NCBI RefSeq assembly: GCF_007655135.1
Contig: NC_045129.1
Span: forward strand, 8,556,001-8,620,000
Source: Punica granatum
Lineage: Eukaryota > Streptophyta > Magnoliopsida > Myrtales > Lythraceae
Reading direction: 5' to 3'
Length of the DNA: 64,000 nt
Shown: positions 9,527 to 21,352 of the stretch, one piece after another
How the letters are laid out: the number at the start of each line of letters is the position of its first letter
How positions within the stretch are numbered: the stretch's first letter is position 1
Made by a program: the position numbers and the translations under genes
The notes under the pieces: generated by a model
Databases searched by the model: none
Told to the model about the DNA's origin: nothing
The model's input: only the letters and a program-made list of their open reading frames with translations

Positions 9527-12340
9527 AGATTTTCGACTGATTGTGTTTGATCCTTGTGATGAGCTTGAATGAGAAGTTGACGCTGAAGCTGTTGAAGCTG
9601 GTGCAAGTACTCTTGGCCTTATAGGAGGGGGTCTATGAGCGTGAGTACTCCAATTGCCTCTACCCATCACTACTGCAGGGATCCTAAATGGAAATGTGCT
9701 TGGACTTGGAGACGGATTAAATGGTGTTGGAGGCCTCCAATTAGGACCTTGATTTGCTGGTATCCCCATTCCTGAGCTAAAAAGCCTTCGTTGAACCTAT
9801 AAAAACAAGATTTATATACTGCCTTTCCTTAGTAAAAATAAATTGAATTCTCAATGTGAGTTCAATCAACCTGAGCAGAAGCATGTGAGGTTGATGGAAT
9901 GGATCCCAATAAAACAGGTACGCTAGGCCCAAGGATGATTGAGTCTTGAAACCCTACAGTGCGGCCTGAAGGGCCTAAGGGGGGTTTCAACCTACCAAAA
10001 GAGCAAAAGAACATTTATAAGACAAAAGCCAATTGAATTTATCATAGTTAACATAATAAACAGTTATTATACATGTGAATCAGATGCATTTGGACCCCTG
10101 GTTGCTGTTCTGTTTCTCCTATCATTTGGAGCATCATTAGTGGCTTGATTCGTATATCTTTTAATGTTGTGCCTAGCCTCTCCACACTTAGAGCAGTGAG
10201 TCTCACCATACTTTCTTGTTGCCTTGGAGGAGTTGCCAGAGTTGCTTGCCTCACCCGCATATTGCCTTCTCTTTTGCTTAGGCCTTCCATATGGTCTTTT
10301 AAATGCAGGTGGTTCAATTAGTGGCAGTTTAGTGCGGTGCCAGTCACTTTCACCAGTAATTGGTTCAATGTACGGGACATAAGTGGCTCTCCATCGCTCC
10401 GTAGAATACTATGAGTGAACATACTTCGCGGGTTCCAAATTATTATAAGCCATGCAAGCAATAGCATGTGCACATGGTATCCCAGTTAACTACCACATTC
10501 TACAACTGCAAGTTCCAGCACCTAAATCTATCACATTGCATTGTGGCCTTTTTCATACTTGAAATTTGTAACCATTTGCATCCCCAACCCATTCAGGGGT
10601 CCAATATGAACTATCTTTTCTAGATTTGTCTAGCCTACTCTGTGCTACTAGACAAATTGGACCCACAAAACTATTTGCCCTCAATCTGTGTTTATTCATC
10701 TTCCCCATCAAATAACATCTAATCTCTTCAAGCATCGTAATGATTGGCTTACCTCTGAACTTCACAGTCTTCGAGTTAAATTGCTCACAAGTATTATTTA
10801 GTAGATTATCAGTTTTAGGATAATCACTAAATCCAGCTTTGCTCCAAGTTTCGGGCTTGAATCTCTTCAACCATGCCCATGCATCCTTATTCATTCTCTT
10901 CATTATCATCATATTATGGTCAAACTCCACCATTGTAGTACTTCTTGCACATTTTCAGAGTTGCTTGGTCAGGTCCATGTTCTTGAATTTGTTGTAGAAG
11001 TTCCTCCATATGTGCAATACACAATTCCTATATGGAGCACCAGGACATAATTCCTCCAAAGCCAATTTTAAACCCTGCAAGAATCTTTATTGTCAAATAA
11101 TATTCTAGTTTTAATCAATATTAAAGAATTATAGTTAATTGATAGATACCTTCTGTTGATCTGATATAAAATTCCAACCATTGTCATTGTATTGTCCAAT
11201 ATCCCCAAGCAAATTTGTCAAAAACCAATTCCATGCATCCCTACTTTCTTACTCAATAATAGCTATTGTAATCATATAGAAATGTTGATTGCCATCTTGG
11301 GCAACAACAGATAGTAACTGTCTTCCATAGTATCTTTTTAGAAAACACCCATCGAGCCCAATGAGGGGCCTGCACCCTGCTTTAAACCCCTGAACATTTG
11401 CATTGAAGCAAATGTATAACCTATCAAATGTTGGTGGAAGCTCTACAGTAAGTCTATGCACTTTCAAACCAAATGTAGAGTTTGGATTTCTCCTCCTAAG
11501 TTCCTCACAATAGTCCCATAATTTTTTATATTGCAATTTCTCAGATCTCTCTACAATTTTTCTGGCCAACCTCATTGCTCTATATATCTGATGATCATCT
11601 ATATGAATACCTCTATGCCTTTTAAGCCAATCAAAAGCATCATGTGCTGACATCGTTGGGTATGATCTTAATTCATCAACAAGCTATGCAGCCAACCACT
11701 TCTTATTAGCTTGCTTGTTTTTGAACCCCCTAGCATAAGTATGTGGCTCCACGAACTTCTTTACTTTGAAGGTTTTCACATCATTACTCCAAGAACAGAA
11801 TATTTCCCATTTGCACCCTTCTGATCTGCACTTTGCCCTAACCCCTTCTTTGTCATTCTTCACAAACTTGAACACCTTTCCTATTGCTATATTATAATCT
11901 GTCACAGCTTTCTTGAACATAGTTAAGTTTGGGAATAACATGTGTAACTCTAATTGAACCTCCCCAAGCGTGGTCCTCTCATCAAACTCGGGGTACTTTC
12001 TCAACTCCTCTTCACCCTTGTCATCATCAGATATACACTTGTCCGCTAACTCCTCTGAAATATAGCCTTCATCTTCATCACTGGAGATGACCATATCCGC
12101 TGTTGTTGGTGATAATCTCACAACTATATGCACTCCATTTTCGGGATCTGATCCATCACCAATATGCTCCTCTTCTTCATCCAAATGACCCTCAGCATCC
12201 TCGTTGAATATATATTCTGAATCCCAATAAACCTCTGAAGCAACATGCTCAGTACCTTCATACTCAAAATGATCCTCCTACCCATCTACATCATATCCTT
12301 AAAGATTTTCTTCTTCACTAACCTCATCATCATTCCTTCA
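9527..12340 (-). pseudogene. MURA-type Mutator transposase (degenerate)
   Basis: Parts in order on the minus strand: an acidic N-terminus with a MuDR-type DNA-binding region (CRSEGCKWEIFCSW), the MULE transposase core, a SWIM zinc finger (CSCRMWQLTGIPCAHA), a decayed zinc knuckle (CSKCGEARHN) and a Pro/Ser-rich tail. The three catalytic acids are present: Asp in GLDGCFLK, Asp in ISDQQK and Glu in CEQFN. At least five single-codon stops interrupt the frame: TAG 11684-11686, TAA 11249-11251, TGA 10955-10957, TGA 10553-10555 and TAG 10409-10411. Two more lie in the acidic N-terminus, near 12280-12300. An intron sits near 11075-11150, after the second Asp. The stops look like point changes, so inactivation is fairly recent. 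Confidence 0.85.
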
Positions 12341-13754
12341 TAAAACCAATTAAAAAATCCATCACCTCATGCCAAACACAAAAGCATAATTTGATTGCAA
12401 ATGCTAAACCACACATTCATAATTGGCAAGAGGCATAAAAGGGCAAGATCTCTCAGCAAACAATCGTATAATTGACCTGGAAGCCATGGGACTCTCGGAT
12501 CCTCTCGGGGTTATTCCCCTTCTCATCCCTGAAAATATTTAATGAGACTTGATCAAATATGCTGTCGGGTTAGATTATGGATGTTCCGTTGTCTCACCGA
12601 AAATAAATATATCCCAACTCATCAAACTTGACGAAACAAAAACTTCCATAAAGAAACATAAAAATCAGAGATATAATAAAACTCATCTCTTCATTCATTT
12701 CACTAAAAATTTATATATCACAATGCATCTCGTGTAGAAGCAGTTGATATAACAGAATGGATTGGTAGATTGAGACAGGCAGGTGAGCGGACCAGCAACT
12801 GATCTGCGACCCACGAATGGACTAAGAAAAGCTAAACCACGCGGCACAAAAGAGGGGCCTTCTGAAATGAAATTTCAACAATCGAATTTGATATAAGGAT
12901 GGTTGTCCGAATAATTGAAAGCAAATTGACAATCGTGTTCGTTACAAAAAATTAAAGCAGACGAATTGCGTATATGATCCTATGAGCCATAGCAATGCAA
13001 ATCTAGCCCATCTCATATTGGTTGAATCACCCTATTGGTATCACCACAAGCAGAACACCCCAAAGGATTCACATAGTTCCCTCATTCATAGATTGCTTAT
13101 TTTTCCTAAGCAAACTTAGTTTAAATTGAATAATACATTCAACATACCTGTCACCATTCAAATCTTTATAAAACGCCTCGTACTATATGTTTCAAACTTA
13201 CACTTTTGGGTCTGATTCAAAACAAGTAATGGATGGAGATTTAGCACCAGCTGATGTTGTGTCTCATTCGAAACAAACTCAGCAAAAACTGATCCTTGCG
13301 AGCATTTCGGTGTGAACATAATCAACCATGAAAATCCAGTACACAGACACAAAAGCGCACAAGCAACATAGAGTCGATCATAATGAGAATTGAGAACGAG
13401 CAACACAGTCGAATCAGGAATTCGCAGTAGACAATCGAGCTTCAGCAACGAGCTACACTATGGAAATCAACACAAACTTACCAAGGTCCAGCAACAATTA
13501 AAGGACAAAACTCTACTCGGAGCAGCTCAAGGGAGACTGAGAATGGCGAAATGCGTCCCTAGTATCGTATCTCTACAATCATTTCACTCAAATCGACAAT
13601 GTTGAACTCGAGATGAGCTAAAATGAGCCCCAACGGTGCCACACACGAACTGAACTGACCTGACAAAGGAGAATGACTCCTTGCGCAGGATCTCGAGCTC
13701 GAGATGAGCTCTAACGGTGCCAAACACGAACTGAACAGAGCTCCTTCTGCAGCT
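12341..13754. other. MULE internal region right of the transposase
   Basis: About 1.4 kb without a coding signal. By position it should be leader or intron sequence of the transposase gene between its first coding exon and the right inverted repeat. Open frames here are short and lack recognisable domains. Confidence 0.5.
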
Positions 13755-14030
13755 TCTCGAACTCACAGACGACACTATTAGAAGGAAGATTTGTAGCTTA
13801 CTTAGGGTTTGATCGAATTTTGGGGGAAGAAGGACGAAGGAATTCGGGGACGATTCAGGCGGGAAGATGATCAACAGTAAGGGACGGCAAATTCGGCCTT
13901 AAGAGGTAATCCGTCAGGGACCTCCCCTATTTTCGGACGGAAGGACCAATTTGTCCAAACGTTTGCAACGTCCAGACCAATTTGTCCACAGAATTAATTT
14001 TCGGGATGAACTTGTCCTAAGGTGCATATT
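13755..14030 (-). repeat. MULE right terminal inverted repeat
   Basis: Inverted partner of 6797-7115. Matching landmarks include TTTTCGGACGGAAGGACCAA and GGGATGAACTTGTCC. Another 25 bases (GGGACCAAATTGTCAA and on) follow before host sequence resumes at about 14056. Confidence 0.75.
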
Positions 14031-14061
14031 TCAGGGACCAAATTGTCAATTTTGTCGTTAT

Positions 14062-14690
14062 TATCATGGGAAGGTACTGACCTTCCTGTCGATACATTAT
14101 ATTAGTCGGAATCGACCCAGTCACAGGGATTCCAAACCAGATGCTCTGAACTAATGCTTATAAAGGGAATATAAAATCGACTTTACTTGGTTGATCAAAA
14201 TAGGCCTCCAGCAGCTTACCAAAAGATAGGTTCTCGACCACCAAGCCTGAAAATTCACGGCCAGCGAAGGGAAGACAGAATAACCTTGTAACGAGTGGCG
14301 ACTACCTTCACCTTTGCTTAAATATACGACAACAGCGTTGCGTGTCATATACCACTTCCAACAAGTTAAAAGTAATGTATAAGTATGTATATCATTGACG
14401 AAAAATATATTTGAACAATAACCTGGATTGGTTCAAGTAGTTCAATACTTGCTCTCCTTAAATAAAGTATTGGGTTCGAGTCATATGAATGGAGAAAATT
14501 CATGATCGAAGAATTTTACCCCTAGTGAGCCGACCTGGCTCGAATTGGATTAGTCGGAGTCCATCGGATTTTCACTTGAATACCAAGGATCACACCCAAA
14601 AAAATTTATTTGAAGAAGTTTTATCACATTCAGGATAAAATTAAAACATAAATATGCATAACCCCATGGCTAGTTTTATCACATTCAGGA
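14062..14690. repeat. Duplicated CAD-unit flank upstream of CAD B
   Basis: Matches 405-1000 and the halves 28365-28700 and 31851-32165. This copy reads GTGTCATATACCACTTCC straight through the point where the other copy holds the solo LTR, so it shows the unfilled site. An S2 repeat lies at 14420-14600. No gene is seen. Confidence 0.75.
14420..14600 (+). repeat. SINE-like repeat, family S2
   Basis: Plus-oriented copy with box-B-like GGGTTCGAGTCATATG, sharing its insertion point with 748-920 and 31905-32090. All three descend from one insertion by duplication. Confidence 0.5.
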
Positions 14691-15303
14691 CAATAATTTT
14701 TTTTTTTTTAGGTGAAAACAAAAAAGCACCAAGATTTGGGATGAAAATGTGAACGGTGGAAAAGTTCCATGCACAGAGACTACAGAGAGAATCACGTATT
14801 GAATGACGGAGTTGTCCAACCCCATATGCATGATATGAGATTCTTCGGTCATCGACATGTCTTACTCTGCTTGGACTAAGAGAAAATTAATTCATAGTCT
14901 GCGGACCCGAATTTAAAAAAAAAAATTTAAATTAGCAAACATGTTGATTAGTTCAGATAACTTAATACATATTCTTCATAAATAAGGTCTTAAAATTCAC
15001 TAAAACAAATAAGGATTTAAATTTAAATCTCATGAATAAAAAAATTCACTATATGAATATTTTCACTTTTAATGGACCAATCTTGTTTAAACTTAGATTA
15101 ACTTATTGAAATTTCGGATATAAGATGATTGACACCGAAAAGGAAAAAAAAAGGAAAAAAAGAAGACAATTTAGCATTTGATGATGGAACTTTCAAATGC
15201 GATGATGTTCGACGTACTTGTCAACAATGTCATTATTATATCCATTTTTGAATAGGCTATATCATTATTATATACATATAAATGATATAGTCTTATCTAA
15301 TTA

Positions 15304-15326
15304 GCTCACCAGTTATGTCATCGTCT
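15304..15326 (+). promoter_or_regulatory. Conserved CAD upstream block (CAD B)
   Basis: Reads GCTCACCAGTTATGTCATCG, still present ahead of the dead CAD B. The first exon remains only about 100 bp further on because the leader and start codon have been deleted. Confidence 0.5.
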
Positions 15327-15421
15327 CCCTTTTCACTCATTATATATACGTGATTAAACACTTCCTAGCTTCTCAGTAACCTTTCACATATATTGGTAGC
15401 TCTCTTTCACTCATTATATAT

Positions 15422-16516
15422 TGGGCTGCACCGGACTGTTCTGGCCATCTATTCCCCTTCGACTTCTCGAGGAGGTTTAATATTGCTTTCTCTTTCTTAT
15501 GTGAATTGATGATTCCATTCCTCTCATTGTCTTTTCTTTCTAATATTTTCTGTCGGAATATCACCTGTGCCCTTATCAAAATAAAATTCCGACGCCGTAA
15601 CTGTTTGTTGTATCCTAAATCATCGTCTTATTAGGAACTAGAAAGATAATTAACTAAAAGGTAAAATCATATTTATTATGATTTTGCAGGGCTACTGGAG
15701 AAAATGATGTTACATTCAAGATGCAGTACTGCAGGATATGCCACTCCGACCTCCATAAAATCATCTGCTCCTCGATCCCTGATATGCTAAAAGCAATTAA
15801 TTAATTAGTTGATGTATTATCTCTTCATTTTGGCAAATTTAGGCATGAGATCGTGGGTGTAGTAACAGAAGTGGGAAACTACTGTCCCAGCATGATCCTC
15901 ACTTACAATACCAAGGACCGAGACGGGAGCACCACCTACGGTGGCTACTCAGACATCATGGTGACGGACGAGCACTATGCGGTGGCAATACCCGACAATC
16001 TGCCGCTGGATTGGGCACCTCCTTCCTTGTGTGCCGGGATCACTGCCTACAGCCCCCTGAAGAACTATGGGCACAATAGGCCGGGGCTCCACGTCGGTGT
16101 GGTCGGACTTGGTGGCCTGGGCCATGTGACCGTCAAGTTTGCCAAGGCCATGGGCCCTAAGGTGACTGTTATTAGCACCTCCCCCAGCAAGAAGGAGGAG
16201 GCCATCGACCGGCTGGGAGCCGACTGGTTTCTGGTCAGTAGTGATCCAGAACAGATGCAGGTGGGTACTATGGTTTCGAAAATGTACATTTTCTTCAGGT
16301 AAACAATCAATGACGGGTCTATTTTATATTACATTTTTTTTTCCGAGTTTCTTATCTTTTGAAATGATAAACTTCGCTTCAGAGCACAATATAACATCTG
16401 ACATCGCGGTCATTCCGTTGGACTATGTCAATACTGCTATGAATCGCCTCACAAATGGAGATGTCAGATACCGATTCGTCATCGACATCAAGAACACATT
16501 GAGGCCTGCTGCCTAA
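15422..16516 (+). pseudogene. CAD-like pseudogene, CAD B
   Basis: A broken twin of CAD D. The leader, start codon and first half of exon 1 are gone; exon 1 resumes at 15422. Exon 2 (from 15690) loses its 3' half and donor to a deletion of about 130 bp. Exon 3 (15843-16260) has an in-frame 96-bp deletion that removes 32 codons, including three of the four structural zinc Cys, and joins VTEVGN to YCPS. Intron 3 runs straight into exon 5 near 16361, so exon 4 is missing. The remaining end (to 16516) still reads [10 protein letters not shown] and has the normal stop. CTG and GAT changes elsewhere are minor. Several independent deletions make function very unlikely. Confidence 0.9.
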
Positions 16517-16987
16517 AACGTTTTTGCGCCCTGTAAAATTGTCTTTAAGCGATTGGATCCATCTCAACCCAAAAGCTCGAGCTGATTGGTTGTGGCACTA
16601 AATCTCTTATAAACTTATGATTTTTTCTTAAATTTTTCCGTGTGGGACAAATATCTCCCAACATGCCGCGCTATAATCTTTTTTCCCTATTAGGTTGAGG
16701 GCGAGGAAGCCAAAAGAGAGGATGGACACATACATATATGCGGTTTAAGCATTTCCCAAATATTGATTTGTATCTAGTCCTGCCTATATTTGTTTGTACG
16801 TGCTCGACATAAAGCACAATGGATTGCAATAATCTTCTATATGGATAAATATCAAATAAATATGAATCAATAGTGAATTCCAAAACCTATATTGTAATGT
16901 CGTTGCATGCTAGCTTCTATTGCTAATTAGTTGTAATTTCATGTTGCGCTTGAGATCACTTGATGTCTCTAAATTATTTCCTGTTCA

Positions 16988-17152
16988 AGAATTTTTTTTT
17001 TTCGGTTACAAGGGAAGCTCATGGGTCAAGTTCGTTAAAGTAGAAATTCTAAATATATAATAAAGAGGCATAAGTAGTCCCATTAGGTATCGAACTTGGA
17101 ATATCTTGGTCACCAGGAGAGAGGTGCGCCACTGCGCTGTACCCTCTCTTGG
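16988..17152 (-). repeat. tRNA-derived SINE, family S1 (minus)
   Basis: On the minus strand a tRNA-like head carries a box-B motif (GTTCGATACC, 17087-17096) and a box-A-like stretch further 5'. The element ends in an A tail, seen as the T run near 16990. The copy at 35040-35197 sits at the same place downstream of CAD D, so it predates the unit duplication. Further copies are at 41406-41572 and 51953-52122. Confidence 0.6.
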
Positions 17153-18282
17153 TCCCATGAATGCTACGGCCGCCATTGCTTATATTCCTCTGTCTCTCTC
17201 TCTCTTTCTCGTGTTCCCTGTCTCGATTGAATTCAAACCGAAGGGTCATCGTCCTCTGTCTGCCTTCCTCGAAGCAAAAAAGAATGCTTCCTTTCAAAGT
17301 AATTGGGCTTCTTCAAAGTCGCTTCAGAATTGAGGTCTAGATGCCTCGATTCGAAGTCGAAGCATAAAATCAAGAGTGGAAGAAGAGAGTGGCAGCTATG
17401 ACGAAAAGGAAGGGTCCTGTTGCTGGCGATTTCTCCGGCCACCTACGGTAGGGTTTGAAGCGAGGGTGAAGACAGAAGACATGAGGGTTGTTTTGGAATG
17501 TTATTTTTCTCAGATTATCACTTGGTCGGTAGTCTACTTAGACACCTCTCATGGTGGCTATCTACATTGCTAGTTTGGTGGTAATATAGAATACCAAGGC
17601 AATGTGCTTTGTTGATAATCTGGCCTAATCAAACATAAACATATTAACGTAGTGGGCTCAGGCAATTTAATTCAATATTGCTGGTAATGTGGCTAGATTG
17701 CCTTATAATAAACGCTCCCAAAGAGATAAGAATTGAATTATGGGATCTTTCGTATATAAGTGGAGGGCGAATGGCTTGAAATATGCTGAAGTTTCTTTCT
17801 TATTGCTCGATGAGATTATATTTAGCGAACGATGTCGGAAAAAGGGGTTAGGAAGTCATCTATAACTATTAATAACTCCCCCTTTCAAATTTATCAGCCT
17901 TGGGTTAGTTGGGGAATTTTCAAATTAAAATTTTTTATGATGGAAAGAAAGTAAGGTGATTTAATACAATAACATTAGCTGGGACTTGAATTGAGGGAGG
18001 AGGTGTAAGATTTAATTCTCAATACCAAGATTTTCATGCGGTTTATTTCTCATTCCTTTATTTTATTATTACAGAATTATGAATATCTCTTATAATTGAA
18101 AAAAAAAGAGAAACGCAAGATTAAGAAATTCAATGCAAAACTATATGTATGAGCTGCACCAATGAAGAGAAATTCAATGTAAAAACTACCAATTTCGTCC
18201 CTGAAATAGATGAGTTGCATCAATATGATATTTTTCTCGAATTTTACACCAATTTTGTCCCACCCACTTGATATCAATTTGA
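17153..18282. other. Spacer between the two duplicated units
   Basis: About 1.1 kb found once in the window. It includes a CT-rich run near 17190-17215 and short open frames with no domain that I recognise. It marks the boundary between unit 1 and unit 2. Confidence 0.5.
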
Positions 18283-18492
18283 TTCGTCTTGACTTCAATT
18301 TCGATGTCCTGACATCAATTTGGTCACTCTCTATATCAATTTGATCCATATCGTATCTATTCAGATTAACCTTTTATATTAGACAAATCTGACATCTCAA
18401 ATTCTCACACAAACAAAGTTTAAAGTAGAAGGATTCACAAATTAAACATAGATGATGCGGCTAAAGGCGCATTCGAGGAATAGCAGGATCAC

Positions 18493-18756
18493 GTGGTCCA
18501 ATTGGGGACTGCCTCGGCAGGTGCATTGGTAGATTTATGCATAATGTTGGTATCTAAAGGCGGAACTCTGGCAGGTCTAGTCTGGCTTGGAGCTCAGCTC
18601 AAAGAATTGGAGTATGGAGACTGTGGAGATGTGCCTCCTCCATTTGAACCTCGGGAGACTAAAAAGTATGAGGAAGAAATGGACGAACATGATGGAGAGC
18701 GGGCTGGAGAGCTGGTCAGTATCCACGGTGCGATACTGTGCCGCAGCACCACCTGA
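18493..18756 (+). other. Unrecognised gene-like open frame
   Basis: 87 codons open without interruption on the plus strand. The text looks coding: a small-residue hydrophobic half (ALVDLCIMLVSKGGTLAG) followed by an acidic, charged half (PPFEPRETKKYEEEMDEHDG). The frame is also open a little upstream, and no intron signal is obvious. The duplicate at 1237-1640 is broken by an insertion. I do not recognise the family. It may be an exon captured from a host gene, lying antisense and downstream of CAD C. Confidence 0.3.
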
Positions 18757-19285
18757 GTGCCACATAGAAGCTTCGGCGAATGTCTCTGTCCACGCTGCAA
18801 CAACATGCTGCAATGCCACCCAAGAAGCCCCGAAATCTGGGCGAAGGTTCTTTGTTATTTTCTACTCAAGTTGATTAGGATTCACCTCCTTTGACCTGAT
18901 TTAGGATCGCTTAATATCTCTTTAACTTTTCTCTCGTAAACATAATTAACCATAAATATAAATTTTGTAATCTCCTGATTTCTCTCAATGGATTTTCTCC
19001 TATTTTGCACCGTGGACGTTTTCTACTTTGGAATTTACCACGTAAAATCTCAGTGGCTCTTAATTTTCCTCCATCGACGCGGGCAATAATGCACGGATTA
19101 CCTCGCTAATAATCCGTTAAATCTCGGATGGCCGGCGTCCATATTCTATTAAACCTGTTCTCGGTGCTCGAGAAAACAATACATATATATAATTTATAAT
19201 ACATCGTATTTTATATAATTTACAATACATCATAATTTAATTTTTTTTCCATTCGATTTTGTCCTATGAGAGTGGAGGAGTATTA

Positions 19286-19315
19286 ATATTATTATTATTA
19301 TTATTATTATTATTT
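19286..19315. repeat. ATT microsatellite
   Basis: About nine ATT units. The matching place in copy 1 (about 2395-2410) has only four, so the run expanded after duplication. Confidence 0.85.
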
Positions 19316-19651
19316 ATAAACTACCGGTGGACCTTTCCATAACCAGCCATAGATTCCAAACAAAGAATCATTAAACGATGATTCTGGGATCTGAAATTAG
19401 GTTGTTCTGGTTGCCAATGATTTTATTTGACAAAGAGAGCTTAAGTAAACAAACTGATACAAAAAGTCCCACTAGTAAGAATTAAACAGTGCAAGTCCTT
19501 GACACCGCAACCTCCATTCTCAAAGCGACCGAACTATTGTTGATAAACATCCCAGTTCAAACATAACAATTAAATAGCTCAAGCATACATGGAACAACTG
19601 ACACGACAAACTGAAATAACTAATCCGCCTCTTTTTCAATGAATTACGGTC

Positions 19652-21178
19652 TTAGGCCGTAGACTTTAATGAATTCCCGATGTCTATAACGAAACGATAT
19701 CTAACATCTGCCTTTGCAAGACGCTCCATTGCGGTGTTCACATAATCCATTGAAATAACCTCGATATCTGAAGTGACGCCATGCTGTGATGCGAAATTTA
19801 TCATCTCTTGAGTCTCTTTTAGCCCTCGGATCGCACTCCCACCCACAACCTTCCGTCCTGTAATTAATCCAATATATGGCAGGACGTCATATAATGATTA
19901 TATTGAGTATCTCCCTTGAATCTAGCTACCTCGTTATCAAGTAGTAAGTGATTCTTTTTTCTAATATATTATCAAACTAAAATAGTCGGATTTATTAAAT
20001 TTTTGTTAAACTAATGCATACCTGTGAGTAATGGGAAAGCTGGTAACTCGAGTGGCTTCTCAGGTGCACCGACCAGGACAAGCTTGCCTTGGCTCTTCAA
20101 CAAAGCAATCAAAGGTAGAAGAGAATGAACTGCGGAGACTGTATCTATGATACCGTCCATTGTTCCCTTAGCAGCCTGTAACCATAACGAAATATTAATT
20201 AAGAACCACTATAATTAAGTGGTGAAAAGGCAGATGATGTGTGTAGCAGATAATTATATCCACCCATGTACCTCCATCTGTTCTTGATCACGGCTAACTA
20301 AAAATGAATCGGCCCCCAGGCAGCCCACGGCCTCCTCCCTTTTACATGGAGTCCAGGCTTGTCAAGCCCGTAGTGCCTCAATGGACTGTAGACAGTGATT
20401 CCGGCACAAAGGAGCGGAGCTGCCCCATCAAGCGGCAAATTGTCAGGAATTGCTACCACAAAGTGCTGATCAGCGACCATGATATCGGAGTAGCCACCAT
20501 AGGTGATGGTCCCGTCAGTGTACTTGCTATTGTAAGTGAGAATCCATTCGGGGCAGTAGTTCTCGAGATCGTTAACACAACTCTCACAAGAGTGGCATGA
20601 TCCCACTAAGCAGCCAACGCCAACCTTGTCCCCAACCTTAAACCTTGTCACCTCGGGGCCAACTTCTGTTACCACTCCCACAATCTCATGCCTGCACTTT
20701 GTCCAAAACTTTTACGAGTAAGTCAAAACTCTTTTTGGTAAAATCGGATCTTTAAGGCAGCTTTGATCGATTGGTTAGATAGTGAAATGAGCACCCGGAG
20801 ACCGGGGTTATATCCACAGAGGTTCTCATTTAAGTTGTACATACAACTTAAGTTGGTGTTCCTAAAACTATAACGTACCCGGGGGTACCATAGGGTACAC
20901 AGAATCTCCCCACTCATTTTTAATGCAATGGAGGTTGGAGTGGCATATCCTGCAATACAACACCTTGAAGGTAACATCCTTATCTCCCGTTACCCTGCAT
21001 AAACAAATCATTTCAACCAAATAAATGAAAAACAAGACACACAGGAATCTCAGCACAAGAAACAAAGGGTAGCAATGAACCTTCGGGAGAACTTAAAAGG
21101 TGAGAGATGGCCACATGAATCTCGGGCAGCCCAACCGAACGCCTTCACGGGATGCTCTTGCTCTGGTGATTTCGCCAT
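19652..21178 (-). pseudogene. CAD-like pseudogene, CAD C
   Basis: Twin of CAD A with the same five exons: 21178-21081, 20994-20879, 20691-20272, 20175-20022 and 19857-19652. Two lesions break the frame. Exon 2 has two extra bases near the end (GTACCCCCGG against GTCCCCGG), shifting everything after VYPMV. Exon 3 lacks 94 bp, lying between 20345 and 20346 and matching about 3457-3550 of CAD A. That loss deletes the GLGGLG cofactor-binding motif and shifts the frame again. The catalytic motif is also altered: CRICHSN instead of CGICHSD. Exons 4 and 5 remain open and nearly identical to CAD A, so decay began after the duplication. Confidence 0.9.
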
Positions 21179-21328
21179 CTGAGAAATTGGAAAGATTTGG
21201 AGAGATGTTATAGAGAGTGAGAGAGGCTCTTATAATTTGGCTGGATATGGCAATGTGTAAATGAGAAGTGAAGAAGTAAGATGCAGTTTGCAGCATGTTT
21301 ATAGTGGAGGAGGGCGGCTGAGCTTCGG

Positions 21329-21352
21329 GTGGAGCTGACATAACTGGTGAGC
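21329..21352 (-). promoter_or_regulatory. Conserved CAD upstream block (CAD C)
   Basis: Same bases as the CAD A block, about 150 bp before the CAD C start codon. Its survival here probably reflects recent duplication. Confidence 0.5.

Larger units (their letters stand above)
6797..14055. mobile_element. Mutator-like element with two convergent genes
   Basis: About 7.2 kb bounded by long inverted repeats (6797-7115 and 13755-14030). It carries a MURA-type transposase relic on the minus strand and a GRF-zinc-finger gene on the plus strand, both reading inward from the ends, as mudrA and mudrB do in maize MuDR. It interrupts the duplicated unit: left flank matches to about 27970 and right flank resumes at about 28365 of copy 2, so some 390 bp of host sequence were lost beside it. 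The right end continues about 25 bases past the left-end homology, so the left terminus may be truncated. I saw no convincing 9-bp target duplication. With a broken transposase the element cannot move by itself. Confidence 0.8.

Noticed and set aside
10048..10317. Separate small protein with a zinc knuckle
   Set aside because: It is the C-terminal part of the broken MURA transposase, in line with the SWIM finger just upstream.
6780..14065. A clear 9-bp target duplication for the large MULE
   Set aside because: Candidate flanks share only three or four bases, and host sequence beside the element is deleted, so none could be supported.
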